A stretch of 64,000 nucleotides of DNA from CAYNFR01 sp964396595 (GCA_964396595.1 CAYNFR010000015.1:15249-79248); one strand, 5' to 3'; positions 9,556-18,284 are shown, counted from the stretch's first letter. Program-made: numbers and translations. The notes: generated from the sequence alone by a model not told the origin.

Positions 9556-11694
9556 ATGAAAAATTTAATCATCATATTTATCGGGATATTTACACTTATC
9601 CAATGTAGCCCCAAGACTTCCAGTGTAATGCAGGACAAAGGGGAACAGTCTATTGTTAAGATCGATCCTGAAAACTTTAGAACCCAAGCACCAAGCCCAA
9701 GGCCGGCACCTGTTATAAACTTAGGAAAAGCGACTACGTTTACATTAGACAATGGTCTGGAAGTCATCGTGGTACAGAATAATAAAATTCCACAAGTATC
9801 ATTTCAAATATCCCTTAAAAATGATCCAATCCTCGAAGGAGACAAAACTGGATTAGTGGATATGGCAGGTGATTTACTCGGTAGAGGTACCACGACTAAA
9901 TCAAAAGCAGAAATAGACGAAGCCGTCGATTTTATCGGAGCTCAATTTTCTACCTATTCTACCGGCATCTATGCAAGTAGTTTAACCAAGCATTCAGATA
10001 AACTTCTTGAAGTAATTACCGATGTCTTGTACAACCCTGCTTTTAAAGCTGAAGAGCTCGATAAAATTAAAAAGCAAACATTATCCGGTCTTGAGTCCAA
10101 TAAAGCCGAGCCAAATGCCATCAATAGTAATGTTCGTTCACGGGTGGTATACGGAGACGGTCATCCTTATGGAGAAATTCAAAAACCTGAGCATGTAGAG
10201 CGAATAAGCCTCGATGACACTAAAGCTTATTACGAGAATTTTTTCATCCCTAACAATGCCTTTTTGGTAATAGTAGGTGATATCACACCTGACAATGCAA
10301 AAAACATCGCCAATAAGTATTTTTCTAAATGGCAACGTAAAGCCTTTAAACCTATCAAACACAGACAAGTCGAACTGCCGGAATCCACGCAAGTACATTT
10401 CGCAGATAAGGACGGTGCCGTCCAAAGTGTTATTTCAATCAGCTATGCTGTAGATCTGAAGCCCGGCGCTCCTGATGCAATCACGGCAAGTGTCTTAAAT
10501 TCAATTCTGGGAGGTAGTTTTTCCAGCAGATTAATGCAAAACTTAAGGGAAGACAAAGCGTACACCTATGGTGCGCGTTCAAGTCTCTCCCCGGATCAGG
10601 TTGTCGCTAATTTTAATGCTACCGCCAATGTGCGAAATGAAGTAACGGATAGCTCCGTTCACGAATTTCTATATGAATTAGAAAGAATCAGAAATACGCC
10701 TGTTTCAGAAGCTGAGCTTCAATCTATCAAAAGCTATATGACAGGCCAATTTGCAAGATCCCTTGAATCACCGCAGACAATAGCGAGATTCGCGTTGAGC
10801 ATAGCCAAATTCGGTCTTCCCGCTGACTATTACGAGACCTATCTCCAGAAGCTAAACAGTGTCACTGTACAAGATGTCCATCAAGCAGCTCAGAAGTACA
10901 TCAGACCCGACCGCGCGCATATCGTCATTACAGGCAATAAATCAGAAGTGGCAGACAAATTACTCAAATTTGATAGTGATGGAAAGATTGACTTTTATGA
11001 CGCTTTTGGTGAAAAAGTGGCGTATAAAGAGATTGATATACCGACAGGTGTTACGCCGGAGAGTATAATCAATGATTATATCAATGCCCTAGGTGCAAAA
11101 TCCCAACTTGACATGCTAAAGACCCTAGCTATCACCATGAATGGCGATATTATGGGCCAAAGTCTCACCATGCAGACATATCAAGAACAACCCGGCAAAT
11201 ATGCCATGACTGTCGGTAGCGGACCTATGATTTTTCAATCACAAAAATTTAATAATGGTAAGGCAATGACTAGCCAAATGGGGCAAAAGGAAATCGTCAC
11301 TCATGGTGAATTATTCGAAGAGCTTCAATCCAATACCAAAGTTTTCCCCCAGCTCAGCTACATCAATGACGGCTATACACTTGAATTAACCGGCATAGAT
11401 AAAGTAGGTGAAGAAAACGCATATGCTATCCAACTTACATCGCCTTCCGGCAAAAAAACCAAGGAATATTACAGCATGTCAAATGGTCTGTTAATCAAAA
11501 CCGTACAAACCCAAGATGGACCGTCAGGCCCTATGGCAATCTCTATAATTTACAGTGACTACAAATCTGTCGAAGGGATTATGATGCCCCATAGTGTTAC
11601 TATGGAAGGCGCTATGCCCATGCCTATCACTTTAAAAGCAGAAAAAATAGAAATAAACAAGGAAATTCCGGCAGACATTTTTAATATCGAATAA
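9556..11694 (+). CDS. M16 family non-catalytic partner, lipoprotein with extra C-terminal domain
   Basis: 712 aa. The N-terminus is a lipoprotein signal with lipobox LIQC (Cys17). Residues about 50-480 form two M16 domains, but the HxxEH position reads DMAGDLLGRG, so zinc ligands are absent and the protein should be inactive by itself. Residues about 500-712 are an added domain (repeated beta-type strands such as KYAMTVGSGPMIF and YTLELTGIDKVG) reminiscent of LolA/LolB-like lipoprotein-binding folds. That comparison is by eye only. It probably assembles with the catalytic M16 protein encoded 36 bp upstream at the membrane. A clear terminator closes the pair. Confidence 0.82.
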   Translation: MKNLIIIFIGIFTLIQCSPKTSSVMQDKGEQSIVKIDPENFRTQAPSPRPAPVINLGKATTFTLDNGLEVIVVQNNKIPQVSFQISLKNDPILEGDKTGLVDMAGDLLGRGTTTKSKAEIDEAVDFIGAQFSTYSTGIYASSLTKHSDKLLEVITDVLYNPAFKAEELDKIKKQTLSGLESNKAEPNAINSNVRSRVVYGDGHPYGEIQKPEHVERISLDDTKAYYENFFIPNNAFLVIVGDITPDNAKNIANKYFSKWQRKAFKPIKHRQVELPESTQVHFADKDGAVQSVISISYAVDLKPGAPDAITASVLNSILGGSFSSRLMQNLREDKAYTYGARSSLSPDQVVANFNATANVRNEVTDSSVHEFLYELERIRNTPVSEAELQSIKSYMTGQFARSLESPQTIARFALSIAKFGLPADYYETYLQKLNSVTVQDVHQAAQKYIRPDRAHIVITGNKSEVADKLLKFDSDGKIDFYDAFGEKVAYKEIDIPTGVTPESIINDYINALGAKSQLDMLKTLAITMNGDIMGQSLTMQTYQEQPGKYAMTVGSGPMIFQSQKFNNGKAMTSQMGQKEIVTHGELFEELQSNTKVFPQLSYINDGYTLELTGIDKVGEENAYAIQLTSPSGKKTKEYYSMSNGLLIKTVQTQDGPSGPMAISIIYSDYKSVEGIMMPHSVTMEGAMPMPITLKAEKIEINKEIPADIFNIE

Positions 11695-11711
11695 TTTCGC
11701 CGGACATTTTT

Positions 11712-11751
11712 AAAAAAGCCGAAGAGAGCAATATTCTTCGGCTTTTTTTTT
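11712..11751 (+). terminator. Rho-independent terminator after the M16 pair
   Basis: Stem GCCGAAGA / TCTTCGGC, extended by an A-run on the left and T8-9 on the right, loop of about 8 bases. It starts 18 bp past the M16 stop. The A/T arms make it potentially bidirectional. Confidence 0.9.
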
Positions 11752-11837
11752 GAGCGTAGAGATTAATATACCTCACCAGAATAGAGGAATTCAAATCATT
11801 GAATTATATTCAGCACTGAATCAATAAGATTATCCTA

Positions 11838-12890
11838 ATGAAATGTATACACGCTACCCTATTAAGTGTTTTATTACTAACAGTAAGTTCCTGTAGGAGA
11901 CATTGCACTTGTGATCACAACAAAAGTGCATCATATCTGGATTATTCCTCAAAAGATGATGTACTCTCCGGAGGTGTCAAATTGATCCCCGTGAATACCT
12001 CTAAGGGAACTTTTAATGTATGGACTAAAAGAGTAGGCAACAATCCTACCCAAAAAATTCTCTTTCTTCACGGAGGGCCGGGAGCAACCCATGAATATTG
12101 GGAGTGCATGGACTCTTATTTGCCGAAGGCAGGAATAGAATATTACTATTATGATCAGCTCGAGTCATATTACTCTGATAAACCATCTGATCCGGATTTA
12201 TGGAATATCGAACATTTTGTTGAAGAAGTTGAGCAAGTGAGACAAGCATTGGGATTGACGAAAGATAACTTTTTTCTGTGCGGCCATTCTTGGGGAGGTA
12301 TTCTGGCAATCGAATATGCATTAAAGTATCAAGATAATCTCAAAGGACTCATAATCTCCAATATGGTACCCTCTATACCCGATTACATCCATTACGCCAA
12401 TAATGTCCTCGGACCAAAACTTGAACCCGATGTTCTCAGAGAAATCAGAGAACTAGAAGCGCAAGGGGATTACACTAATCCGCGTTACAGTGAGCTTGTT
12501 TATACGCATTATTATCCAAGACATGTACTTCGTATACCCCTCGATCAATGGCCCGATCCCGTAAATCGCGCGTTCGCCAATATCAATTATGACATGTATC
12601 TCGCCATGCAAGGCCCTAGCGAATTCGGAATAGTGGGAGATGCACTACTCAAGACTTGGGATAGAAAAAACGATCTTCAACAGATCAAAGTACCCTCTCT
12701 TAGTATCGGTGCACAGCATGACACCATGGATCCAGAACAGATGAAATGGATGGCTTCACAATGGCCTGACGGCCAATATTTGCACTGTCCTGATGGTAGT
12801 CATATGGCCATGTACGATGACCAAAAAACCTACATGGCTGGCCTCATCAAATTCGTTAAAGAAGTAGATGCTCGACGCAATGTTAAATAA
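11838..12890 (+). CDS. Alpha/beta hydrolase lipoprotein, proline iminopeptidase-like (S33)
   Basis: 350 aa. Lipoprotein signal with lipobox VSSC (Cys19). Oxyanion motif HGGPG at 78-82, nucleophile elbow GHSWGG with Ser151, a likely catalytic Asp in GAQHDTMDPE and His in DGSHMAM near the C-terminus. The HGGPG plus GHSWGG combination is typical of prolyl aminopeptidase-type S33 enzymes, so cleavage of N-terminal proline or of small amides/esters is plausible. The surface-anchored location suggests peptide scavenging. Exact substrate is not readable. Confidence 0.85.
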   Translation: MKCIHATLLSVLLLTVSSCRRHCTCDHNKSASYLDYSSKDDVLSGGVKLIPVNTSKGTFNVWTKRVGNNPTQKILFLHGGPGATHEYWECMDSYLPKAGIEYYYYDQLESYYSDKPSDPDLWNIEHFVEEVEQVRQALGLTKDNFFLCGHSWGGILAIEYALKYQDNLKGLIISNMVPSIPDYIHYANNVLGPKLEPDVLREIRELEAQGDYTNPRYSELVYTHYYPRHVLRIPLDQWPDPVNRAFANINYDMYLAMQGPSEFGIVGDALLKTWDRKNDLQQIKVPSLSIGAQHDTMDPEQMKWMASQWPDGQYLHCPDGSHMAMYDDQKTYMAGLIKFVKEVDARRNVK

Positions 12891-13593
12891 ACTATTTATC
12901 AACAATCCGCACCCTATGCGCGGCGTAGGAATGTTGGCATTATTAATGTTGCCATTCATACTGTGGATGAATAGTCTCGCTCCGGACAAAAGCAAGATTC
13001 CACAAGGCTATAGCAGCACCATTATTGCATTCGAACTGATAAATAATCAGACTGAGCTCGAAGAAGTCTTGACCCCACTGACATCAGAAGAAATGAGCAA
13101 TCTCGATCGCTTAAACTATGTGGATTTTGGTTTCATGATTGTTTACTCGCTTTTCATGAGCTTATTTGCCTATGGCCTCCATCGGATGAAAGAAAGCCGG
13201 TTGACATATATCTTGATTATCATACCATTGTTCATATGCATTGCCGATATATACGAGAATATCAATTTACTGCATCTGACGGAGCTCTATCGGAGTAGTC
13301 TATGGGAGAATATCACGAAGGTGATCACTCAATTAAAATGGTCCACATGGACGAAATGGTATCTACTGGCAGTACAGATGAGTGGTCTTGGTGCCGCAAT
13401 ATTATGGAGAGTCCGATCTTGGGAGAGATTTTTAGCATTGTTACTTGTTATTCCTTTGATACTTAGTTTGTTTACTTTGTTTGTAAACTTTCGGATGATA
13501 AATGACTTATTGACTCAGAGCATATTTTTTGCCTTCTTAGTACTGATTTTATTTTGCTTCAGCTATCAATCAACAGCCCCATCAAAGAATTAA
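12868..13593 (+). CDS. Polytopic membrane protein of unknown function
   Basis: 241 aa, or 237 aa from the ATG at 12880, which I consider equally likely. The reading frame overlaps the end of the hydrolase gene by 11-23 bp. About six hydrophobic segments are visible: near residues 18-34, 90-108, 114-130, 165-182, 190-212 and 216-235. The loop between the first two is extracytoplasmic and contains an acidic stretch. I do not recognise the family. Overlap with the hydrolase gene suggests co-expression. Confidence 0.7.
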   Translation: MLDAMLNKLFINNPHPMRGVGMLALLMLPFILWMNSLAPDKSKIPQGYSSTIIAFELINNQTELEEVLTPLTSEEMSNLDRLNYVDFGFMIVYSLFMSLFAYGLHRMKESRLTYILIIIPLFICIADIYENINLLHLTELYRSSLWENITKVITQLKWSTWTKWYLLAVQMSGLGAAILWRVRSWERFLALLLVIPLILSLFTLFVNFRMINDLLTQSIFFAFLVLILFCFSYQSTAPSKN

Positions 13594-13627
13594 TTACCAA
13601 AATCATAACCCTTTTACCATCTATAGT

Positions 13628-14209
13628 ATGCCGAACGCAGATTTAATTAAGCGCATTATTCGCAGAAGACGTTCTATTTTTCCACCTTCTTTTTCTGACA
13701 AAATAGTAGATGAAGAACTTATCCATGAAATTCTTGAAAGTGCCAACTGGGCACCGACCCATCGCAAGACAGAACCATGGAGATTTCACATAATCACAGG
13801 TGCATCTAAGCAACCTTTGATAGATTACGCTTCACGTTGGTATCAGAAGAATACTGACCCGGCGCATTTTTCATCATTCAAACTCGATAAGATAGCCAAA
13901 AACATCAATTCTAGCAGTCATATCATTGCCATCGTATGGCATAGTGACCCATCAGCATCCGTGCCCGAGTGGGAAGAGATAGCCGCCATTGGATGTGCTG
14001 TTCAGAATATGTGGCTACACTTAAGTGAGCGGGGTATCGGTGGATACTGGAGTACACCCGATTACGCCTTAGAAAGCGGAAAATTTCTGAAGCTCCACGA
14101 AAACGAAAAATGCCTCGGTTGGTTTTATCTAGGTGTCCCTCGTGAAGATGCCCCGCTCATCGAATCGAGCAGAAACCCAATAGAAGATAAGCTTACATGG
14201 CATAAATGA
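13628..14209 (+). CDS. Nitroreductase family protein
   Basis: 193 aa FMN-dependent oxidoreductase fold. The N-terminus has the phosphate-binding RRRRSIFPPSF, followed by SANWAPTHRKTEPWRF, the usual 'APS..NQPW'-like FMN contact region. The central IGCAVQNMWLHLSERGIGGYWS is the dimer and FMN helix segment, and YLGVP lies near the end. Likely NAD(P)H-dependent reduction of nitro compounds or quinones, but physiological substrates of this family are broad. Its stop overlaps the next gene (ATGA), implying coupling. Confidence 0.85.
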   Translation: MPNADLIKRIIRRRRSIFPPSFSDKIVDEELIHEILESANWAPTHRKTEPWRFHIITGASKQPLIDYASRWYQKNTDPAHFSSFKLDKIAKNINSSSHIIAIVWHSDPSASVPEWEEIAAIGCAVQNMWLHLSERGIGGYWSTPDYALESGKFLKLHENEKCLGWFYLGVPREDAPLIESSRNPIEDKLTWHK

Positions 14210-15009
14210 AATCAGAAAGCATCTCGATAATCGGTTGCGGCTGGCTCGGACTCGCATTGGCCAAAGAACTCCGTCAGTCTTATCACATAAAAGGATCAAC
14301 TACCAGAGCTGAAAAATTGCTTCACCTTAAAGAACTAGGTATAGAAGCGTATATCTACAATGCGAGCGAAGCGCAAGAGGCTTCTATTGTAGGACTCTTT
14401 GATGCAGAACAACTCATCATCACTATACCACCGCTTTCAAGACAAGAGCATATGCTGGCTAGCTATCCGGATCGAGTAACCCAGATCATTGAGCAGGCTA
14501 GAGAGAATAAAGTGCGCAGGATCATTTTTACTAGTAGCACGGGCATATATCCCGATACAAATAAAGTTGTAACTGAATCCACACCAATAACACCCACGAC
14601 CCTCAAGCAAGAAAAGCTACTGGCTGCAGAAGAGCAAATTAAATCGGCCGAAATACCTTATATCATTCTACGTCTAGCAGGACTTTACGGTGATGGTCGT
14701 GAGCCGGGAACATGGTTTTCAGGTAAAACAAATCTATCAGGAGGCCTGACGCCGATTAATATGATCCATCAGACCGATGTGGTGAATGTCATCAAATATT
14801 TACTTGCTCGGCACTTTATCAAAAACGAAATATTTAATATCTGTCACCCGGATCACCCTACCAAAAAGGAGTTTTATACGTACCATGCAATAAAAAAAGG
14901 GTTTGAACCACCTCTTTGGAGAGAGACTCAAGACCCTTTCAAGATTGTATCCTCTGACAAAATCCAAGATCTCATCAGAGGGAATGTTCACTTCGGCAAA
15001 AGCTTCTAA
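14206..15009 (+). CDS. Atypical SDR / NAD(P)-binding epimerase-like protein (YeeZ-like)
   Basis: 267 aa Rossmann-fold protein. The dinucleotide motif GCGWLGLALA is at residues 9-18, SSTGIYPDT marks the active-site strand, and a long C-terminal helix region follows. It lacks a clear YxxxK triad, as in atypical SDRs of the YeeZ group. Overlaps the nitroreductase stop by 4 bp. Reaction unknown; the ATGA overlap suggests the two redox proteins are co-translated. Confidence 0.75.
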   Translation: MKSESISIIGCGWLGLALAKELRQSYHIKGSTTRAEKLLHLKELGIEAYIYNASEAQEASIVGLFDAEQLIITIPPLSRQEHMLASYPDRVTQIIEQARENKVRRIIFTSSTGIYPDTNKVVTESTPITPTTLKQEKLLAAEEQIKSAEIPYIILRLAGLYGDGREPGTWFSGKTNLSGGLTPINMIHQTDVVNVIKYLLARHFIKNEIFNICHPDHPTKKEFYTYHAIKKGFEPPLWRETQDPFKIVSSDKIQDLIRGNVHFGKSF

Positions 15010-15406
15010 AGCAATCTTAGTTCTTTATAGACTACTCTTTCGAGTCTATTTGTGGCTCAATATACAATTAAATTGACTGTTTTCTCTTATTAACAGGAAA
15101 AAAGTCATCTGAAATTTTCATTCCTAGAAAAAATCCTACAATAATCGTTGTAATCTGAATCATCATCATGTGTTGGTTTGGTTTTTTGGGTTATCGTAAA
15201 ATAGGGGTATGCTATAAAGACTCCTTTTTTAGATATTACCCTCACCCGGATTTCTGTAATTTATACCTATAGAATAATCATAATATGACAAACATTGTAC
15301 CAAATCATTGATTCGCCATGCCTTAAATGCAGTTTGAATAACGAATCTTGATAAAATAAACGTAAGACGAGACTAAAAAAAATACGTAAAACGGACAAAT
15401 GTTAAA
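15010..15406. other. Convergent intergenic region between the SDR gene and ilvA
   Basis: 397 bp, AT-rich. It contains a weak hairpin (TAGACT / AGTCTA) about 25 bp after the SDR stop without a strong T-run, and a 33-codon minus-strand ORF listed separately. No convincing terminator was seen for either flanking gene. Confidence 0.5.
15068..15169 (-). CDS. Possible 33-aa single-span membrane peptide
   Basis: An ORF from the first of three consecutive ATG codons (15169) to TAA at 15068. It has one hydrophobic run (ITTIIVGFFLGM) followed by a charged tail ending NKRKQSI. The hydrophobic-then-basic layout resembles small membrane peptides, but length and AT-rich context make chance plausible. No recognisable ribosome-binding site or homologue. 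It lies downstream of ilvA on the same strand. Confidence 0.2.
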   Translation of the reverse strand: MMMIQITTIIVGFFLGMKISDDFFPVNKRKQSI

Positions 15407-16654
15407 TTACACGATGAGTTCGAAGAGCATAGGACTTTTGTTCAAGTGCTGATAGTCTATACCTGCTTGCGACATTCTCTCTATTAAAGGCTCGTAGTCA
15501 CCCGGTTCTTTAAATTCGATGCCGATGACTGCCGGACCACTCTCGCGGTTGTTTTTCTTGACATATTCGAATCTGACAATATCATCATTAGGCCCGAGGA
15601 CTTTCAAAAATTCCAATAGTGCTCCTGCCCGTTGTGGAAATCTGATGATAAAATAATGTTTCTTTCCTTCGTACAAGAGTGACCGCTCCTTTATCTCTTC
15701 AGTACGTAAAATATCATTATTGCCGCCACTGAGAATACACACTACTGTTTTGCCTTTGATCTTTTTCGCCAGGACATCCAGTGCACTTATCGTACTGGCA
15801 CATGCGGGCTCTACTACAATAGCTTCTTCGTTATAGAGTTCTAGAATGGTCGTACACATTTTCCCTTCCGCTATGGCAATATGCTGATCTACGACCTCCT
15901 TGCATATCTCAAGATTGATCTTTCCCACCTTCTTTGTGGCAATTCCATCCGCAAAAGGATCTATCCTATCCAGTGTTACTACCCTACCCGCATCAAGTGC
16001 AGCCTTTAATGACGCTGCTCCGAGGGCTTCAACTGCCACAATACGCGTCTGTGGACTCATATGCTTAAAATATGCGCCCATGCCTGCAATCAATCCACCT
16101 CCACCTACAGAAACGATCAGATAGTCGATCGGGTCAGGGCATTGCTCCAGAACCTCCAATGCAACAGTTCCTTGCCCGACAATTACATCTTGGTCATCGA
16201 ATGGATGAATGTAGCTTAACTCATTTTTAAAACCATAATCATCCGCCGCCGCACTGCTGTCATCATAGGTGTCTCCCACCAAGATAATTTTTACCCACTC
16301 CCCACCGAAGTATTCCACCCTATTGATTTTTTGCTTTGGAGTGGTGGTGGGCATAAAAATAGTGCCCTTGATCTTCAATCGTTTACAGGCCAAAGCCACC
16401 CCTTGAGCATGATTTCCTGCGCTGGCGCAGACAACACCTCGCTCTGCCTCTTCCGGGCTGAGCTTTGTCATCTTGTAATATGCACCTCTAATCTTGAACG
16501 ACCTCACGACCTGCATATCTTCCCGCTTGAGATAAACCTTAGCGCCGTATCTATCAGAAAGATTTTTATTTAATTCGAGGGGCGTCACATTTATGACCTC
16601 CTTTAAAACTTCATGCGCCTCTGCAATCGAATTAACTGTAACCATGTTCAGCAT
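15407..16654 (-). CDS. ilvA: Threonine dehydratase (biosynthetic type with one ACT-like domain)
   Basis: 415 aa PLP enzyme deaminating threonine to 2-oxobutyrate, the entry to isoleucine. The PLP lysine is Lys54 in RSFKIRGAYY. The Ser/Asn loop SAGNHAQGVA and the phosphate-binding VGGGGLIAGMG follow. Residues about 330-415 form a single ACT-like regulatory domain (FIIRFPQRAGALLEFL), shorter than the two-ACT E. coli enzyme. ATG at 16654 or 16645: a good -7 element ends only 8 bp before 16654, which favours 16645. It is separate from the leu/ilv operon but supplies its isoleucine branch. Confidence 0.93.
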   Translation of the reverse strand: MLNMVTVNSIAEAHEVLKEVINVTPLELNKNLSDRYGAKVYLKREDMQVVRSFKIRGAYYKMTKLSPEEAERGVVCASAGNHAQGVALACKRLKIKGTIFMPTTTPKQKINRVEYFGGEWVKIILVGDTYDDSSAAADDYGFKNELSYIHPFDDQDVIVGQGTVALEVLEQCPDPIDYLIVSVGGGGLIAGMGAYFKHMSPQTRIVAVEALGAASLKAALDAGRVVTLDRIDPFADGIATKKVGKINLEICKEVVDQHIAIAEGKMCTTILELYNEEAIVVEPACASTISALDVLAKKIKGKTVVCILSGGNNDILRTEEIKERSLLYEGKKHYFIIRFPQRAGALLEFLKVLGPNDDIVRFEYVKKNNRESGPAVIGIEFKEPGDYEPLIERMSQAGIDYQHLNKSPMLFELIV

Positions 16655-16661
16655 TGTCGCG

Positions 16662-16669
16662 CAAAGGTA
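16662..16669 (-). promoter_or_regulatory. ilvA: Candidate -7 element (TACCTTTG) for ilvA
   Basis: Exact TAnnTTTG on the minus strand, ending 8 bp before the ATG at 16654. Transcription would begin almost on that codon, implying a leaderless or very short leader mRNA, or use of the ATG at 16645. No TTTG is seen at the -33 position. Confidence 0.45.
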
Positions 16670-16900
16670 TGATCTTCAATTACATCTATCTTCATTATGT
16701 ACCAGTGAGATTTAGCTGTATAATCATCATTGACTTATATCCCTATTTTAGCTCAAGCCTTTGACCGCAGATCACCAGAGAGAATAAAATACTAAATCGC
16801 TCTAATATCATCAAAGTTGATAAACTTATATTTCTCCATTGTCGAAATATACCTATCTATATTCGGTGTTAATATATTCTATAAAATATTTGTCCGAATA

Positions 16901-16932
16901 TTTGGAGTATATCAAAAGTTGTTATATATTTG
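16901..16932 (+). promoter_or_regulatory. Bacteroidota-type promoter without a downstream gene
   Basis: TTTG at 16901-16904, then exactly 20 bases, then TATATTTG at 16925-16932. The centre-to-centre distance of 26 equals the -33/-7 consensus (TTTG / TAnnTTTG). It is the best-spaced promoter I found in the window. The predicted start is near 16936. Confidence 0.55.
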
Positions 16933-17125
16933 AGCTATTGTTAATCAGTTCTCTTACAATACGTTCATTGACATCTTAAACAGATAACTTAAGGCAAAAA
17001 TGATAGTTAGACCTACTATTATTGTGCATTGTTCTTTACAATAATTTAGCTTTCCCTAGGACAATGTCTTTAAGTGTTGATTTATAACAATAACGTAGCG
17101 AAGAGAACATAAATCATTATTCAAT

Positions 17126-17221
17126 ATGAGTCCACCAGACTCGTTCATTGGCAAAGAGATTAACATCATTGACTCTTTGCAAAATGACAAAAATTATCGC
17201 TCCTCGACTAGAATCGAATAG
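17126..17221 (+). CDS. Possible 31-aa peptide inside the orphan transcript
   Basis: ATG at 17126 to TAG ending 17221, encoding MSPPDSFIGKEINII, then DSLQNDKNYRSSTRIE. Composition is soluble and charged, without a membrane span. It is the longest plus-strand ORF in the transcript. The hairpin GCAAAGAG/CTCTTTGC lies within it. No strong ribosome-binding site, so coding status is uncertain. Confidence 0.2.
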   Translation: MSPPDSFIGKEINIIDSLQNDKNYRSSTRIE

Positions 17222-17356
17222 TAAAATAAAGGGTCTCGCTTTAAATGCAGAACCAACATACAATATGATATATTCCTTACTTATTCGATCAGATTTGATG
17301 AATGAAAATCCCGAGGGATGAGAACATTGAATTAAGGAGAGTGATAAGGAACATTG

Positions 17357-17396
17357 GCCGGATAATTACTTCTAAGTAGTTATCCGGCTTTTTTAT
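17357..17396 (+). terminator. Strong rho-independent terminator with no upstream ORF
   Basis: Stem of about 13-15 bp: GCCGGATAATTACTT pairs with AAGTAGTTATCCGGC, with a single T-G wobble and a very short loop, followed by T6. The T-run is only on the right side, so it acts on plus-strand transcription, while the nearest plus-strand gene upstream ends at 15009 and ilvA between is antisense. Confidence 0.85.
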
Positions 17397-17543
17397 TTCT
17401 CTGCTGACCAACTATGATCCGGCACTAGGTAGTCATAGACCTGAGAATAACGTGCTTAGTCTCTTACAAAGCACTAAGCTGAGAAAGAGGAAATTAACGT
17501 TGATTAAAAACCTATCCAATTTTGGCCTAATGTATTGCACTTG

Positions 17544-18242
17544 CTATTCCTGCACAACCAATGGACGAGAAGAATAATACCGTAATTCAGGCTTGCCTTT
17601 ATCACGATTGATTAATTCAACCTTGGAGTCCAGCATGACATAATTGATAGGGTGAGAAGAACCTACAAGGGTATCATTGTAAAAGTAATGAAAGAATAAA
17701 TCAGCGGCTTCTTTGTTTCGATCTCCATCTATCACCGAAATCAGCTTCAAATTTTCGTAAAAATAATTCGACATCTCCCTGAACATATTCCCTGACCATT
17801 TCATCTCCCAAAAAGAAAATGGCATCCCGTAACTAGTGTGAACTTCTGCATCTTTGGCCATAGCATACTTGCCCACTTGTAGTATCGGCCAAATCTTTGT
17901 TTTAGCCGAAGCAATATCTGCAGACATCTGCAGCTCCACGCCTGTACTAGACAGTTTATAAATGATTAGGGAAGATTTGTTCAGAAAATTATAATTAACT
18001 ACTACCGGATCCATGTCTTTGCCCGCACTTCTCACTTTTATCGTCATACTTTTTATCTCCACATTAGGCCTAAACCACTCTACGCCTTCAAAAACGATAT
18101 TCACGCCATACTTCGCCGCCTGCTCTGTAAATGATAAGAGTCCTTTTTCATTCGCGTAGGAAGAAATTACAAACAGGGCTTCTTGTCCTTTAACCGTCCA
18201 CATGAGCATCAATGCGACAGACATAGTTATCATTCTCTTCAT
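17544..18242 (-). CDS. Secreted protein of unknown function
   Basis: 232 aa with a Sec signal peptide (SVALMLMWTVKGQ, cleavage near residue 19-20). The mature part is mixed alpha/beta, rich in aromatic residues (WEMKWSGNMF, YFYENL, FFHYFYN), with one possible GldM-like phrase but no motif I can assign. Not a lipoprotein. It stands alone between two gene-poor stretches; two -7 candidates lie just upstream. The ORF is long and starts with a sound signal peptide, so the gene is real; the function is unknown. Confidence 0.7.
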   Translation of the reverse strand: MKRMITMSVALMLMWTVKGQEALFVISSYANEKGLLSFTEQAAKYGVNIVFEGVEWFRPNVEIKSMTIKVRSAGKDMDPVVVNYNFLNKSSLIIYKLSSTGVELQMSADIASAKTKIWPILQVGKYAMAKDAEVHTSYGMPFSFWEMKWSGNMFREMSNYFYENLKLISVIDGDRNKEAADLFFHYFYNDTLVGSSHPINYVMLDSKVELINRDKGKPELRYYSSRPLVVQE

Positions 18243-18257
18243 AGTCTAAATTTTACC

Positions 18258-18284
18258 CAAAGCTAATACTTATCATCAAATATA
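18258..18284 (-). promoter_or_regulatory. Two overlapping -7 candidates for the secreted protein
   Basis: Minus-strand TATATTTG at 18284-18277 and TAGCTTTG at 18265-18258, 35 and 16 bp before the ATG at 18242. The first leaves a normal leader. No well-spaced -33 TTTG for either (a TTTG sits 24 bp beyond the first). Confidence 0.35.

Larger units (their letters stand above)
16936..17396 (+). ncRNA. Candidate orphan transcript (small RNA or small-protein mRNA)
   Basis: Inferred unit of about 460 nt, bounded by a consensus-spaced promoter (16901-16932) and a strong rho-independent terminator (17357-17396), both on the plus strand. It contains no ORF longer than 31 codons. An internal perfect 8 bp inverted repeat (GCAAAGAG 17151-17158, CTCTTTGC 17173-17180) is present. 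I looked for signatures of RNase P RNA and tmRNA (P4 motifs, tRNA-like CCA end, ALAA tag) and did not see them. The next gene downstream is on the other strand. Function unknown. Confidence 0.4.

Noticed and set aside
17140..17180. tRNA or tmRNA gene in the orphan transcript
   Set aside because: The GCAAAGAG/CTCTTTGC hairpin resembles an arm, but there is no T-loop, no acceptor stem and no CCA end.
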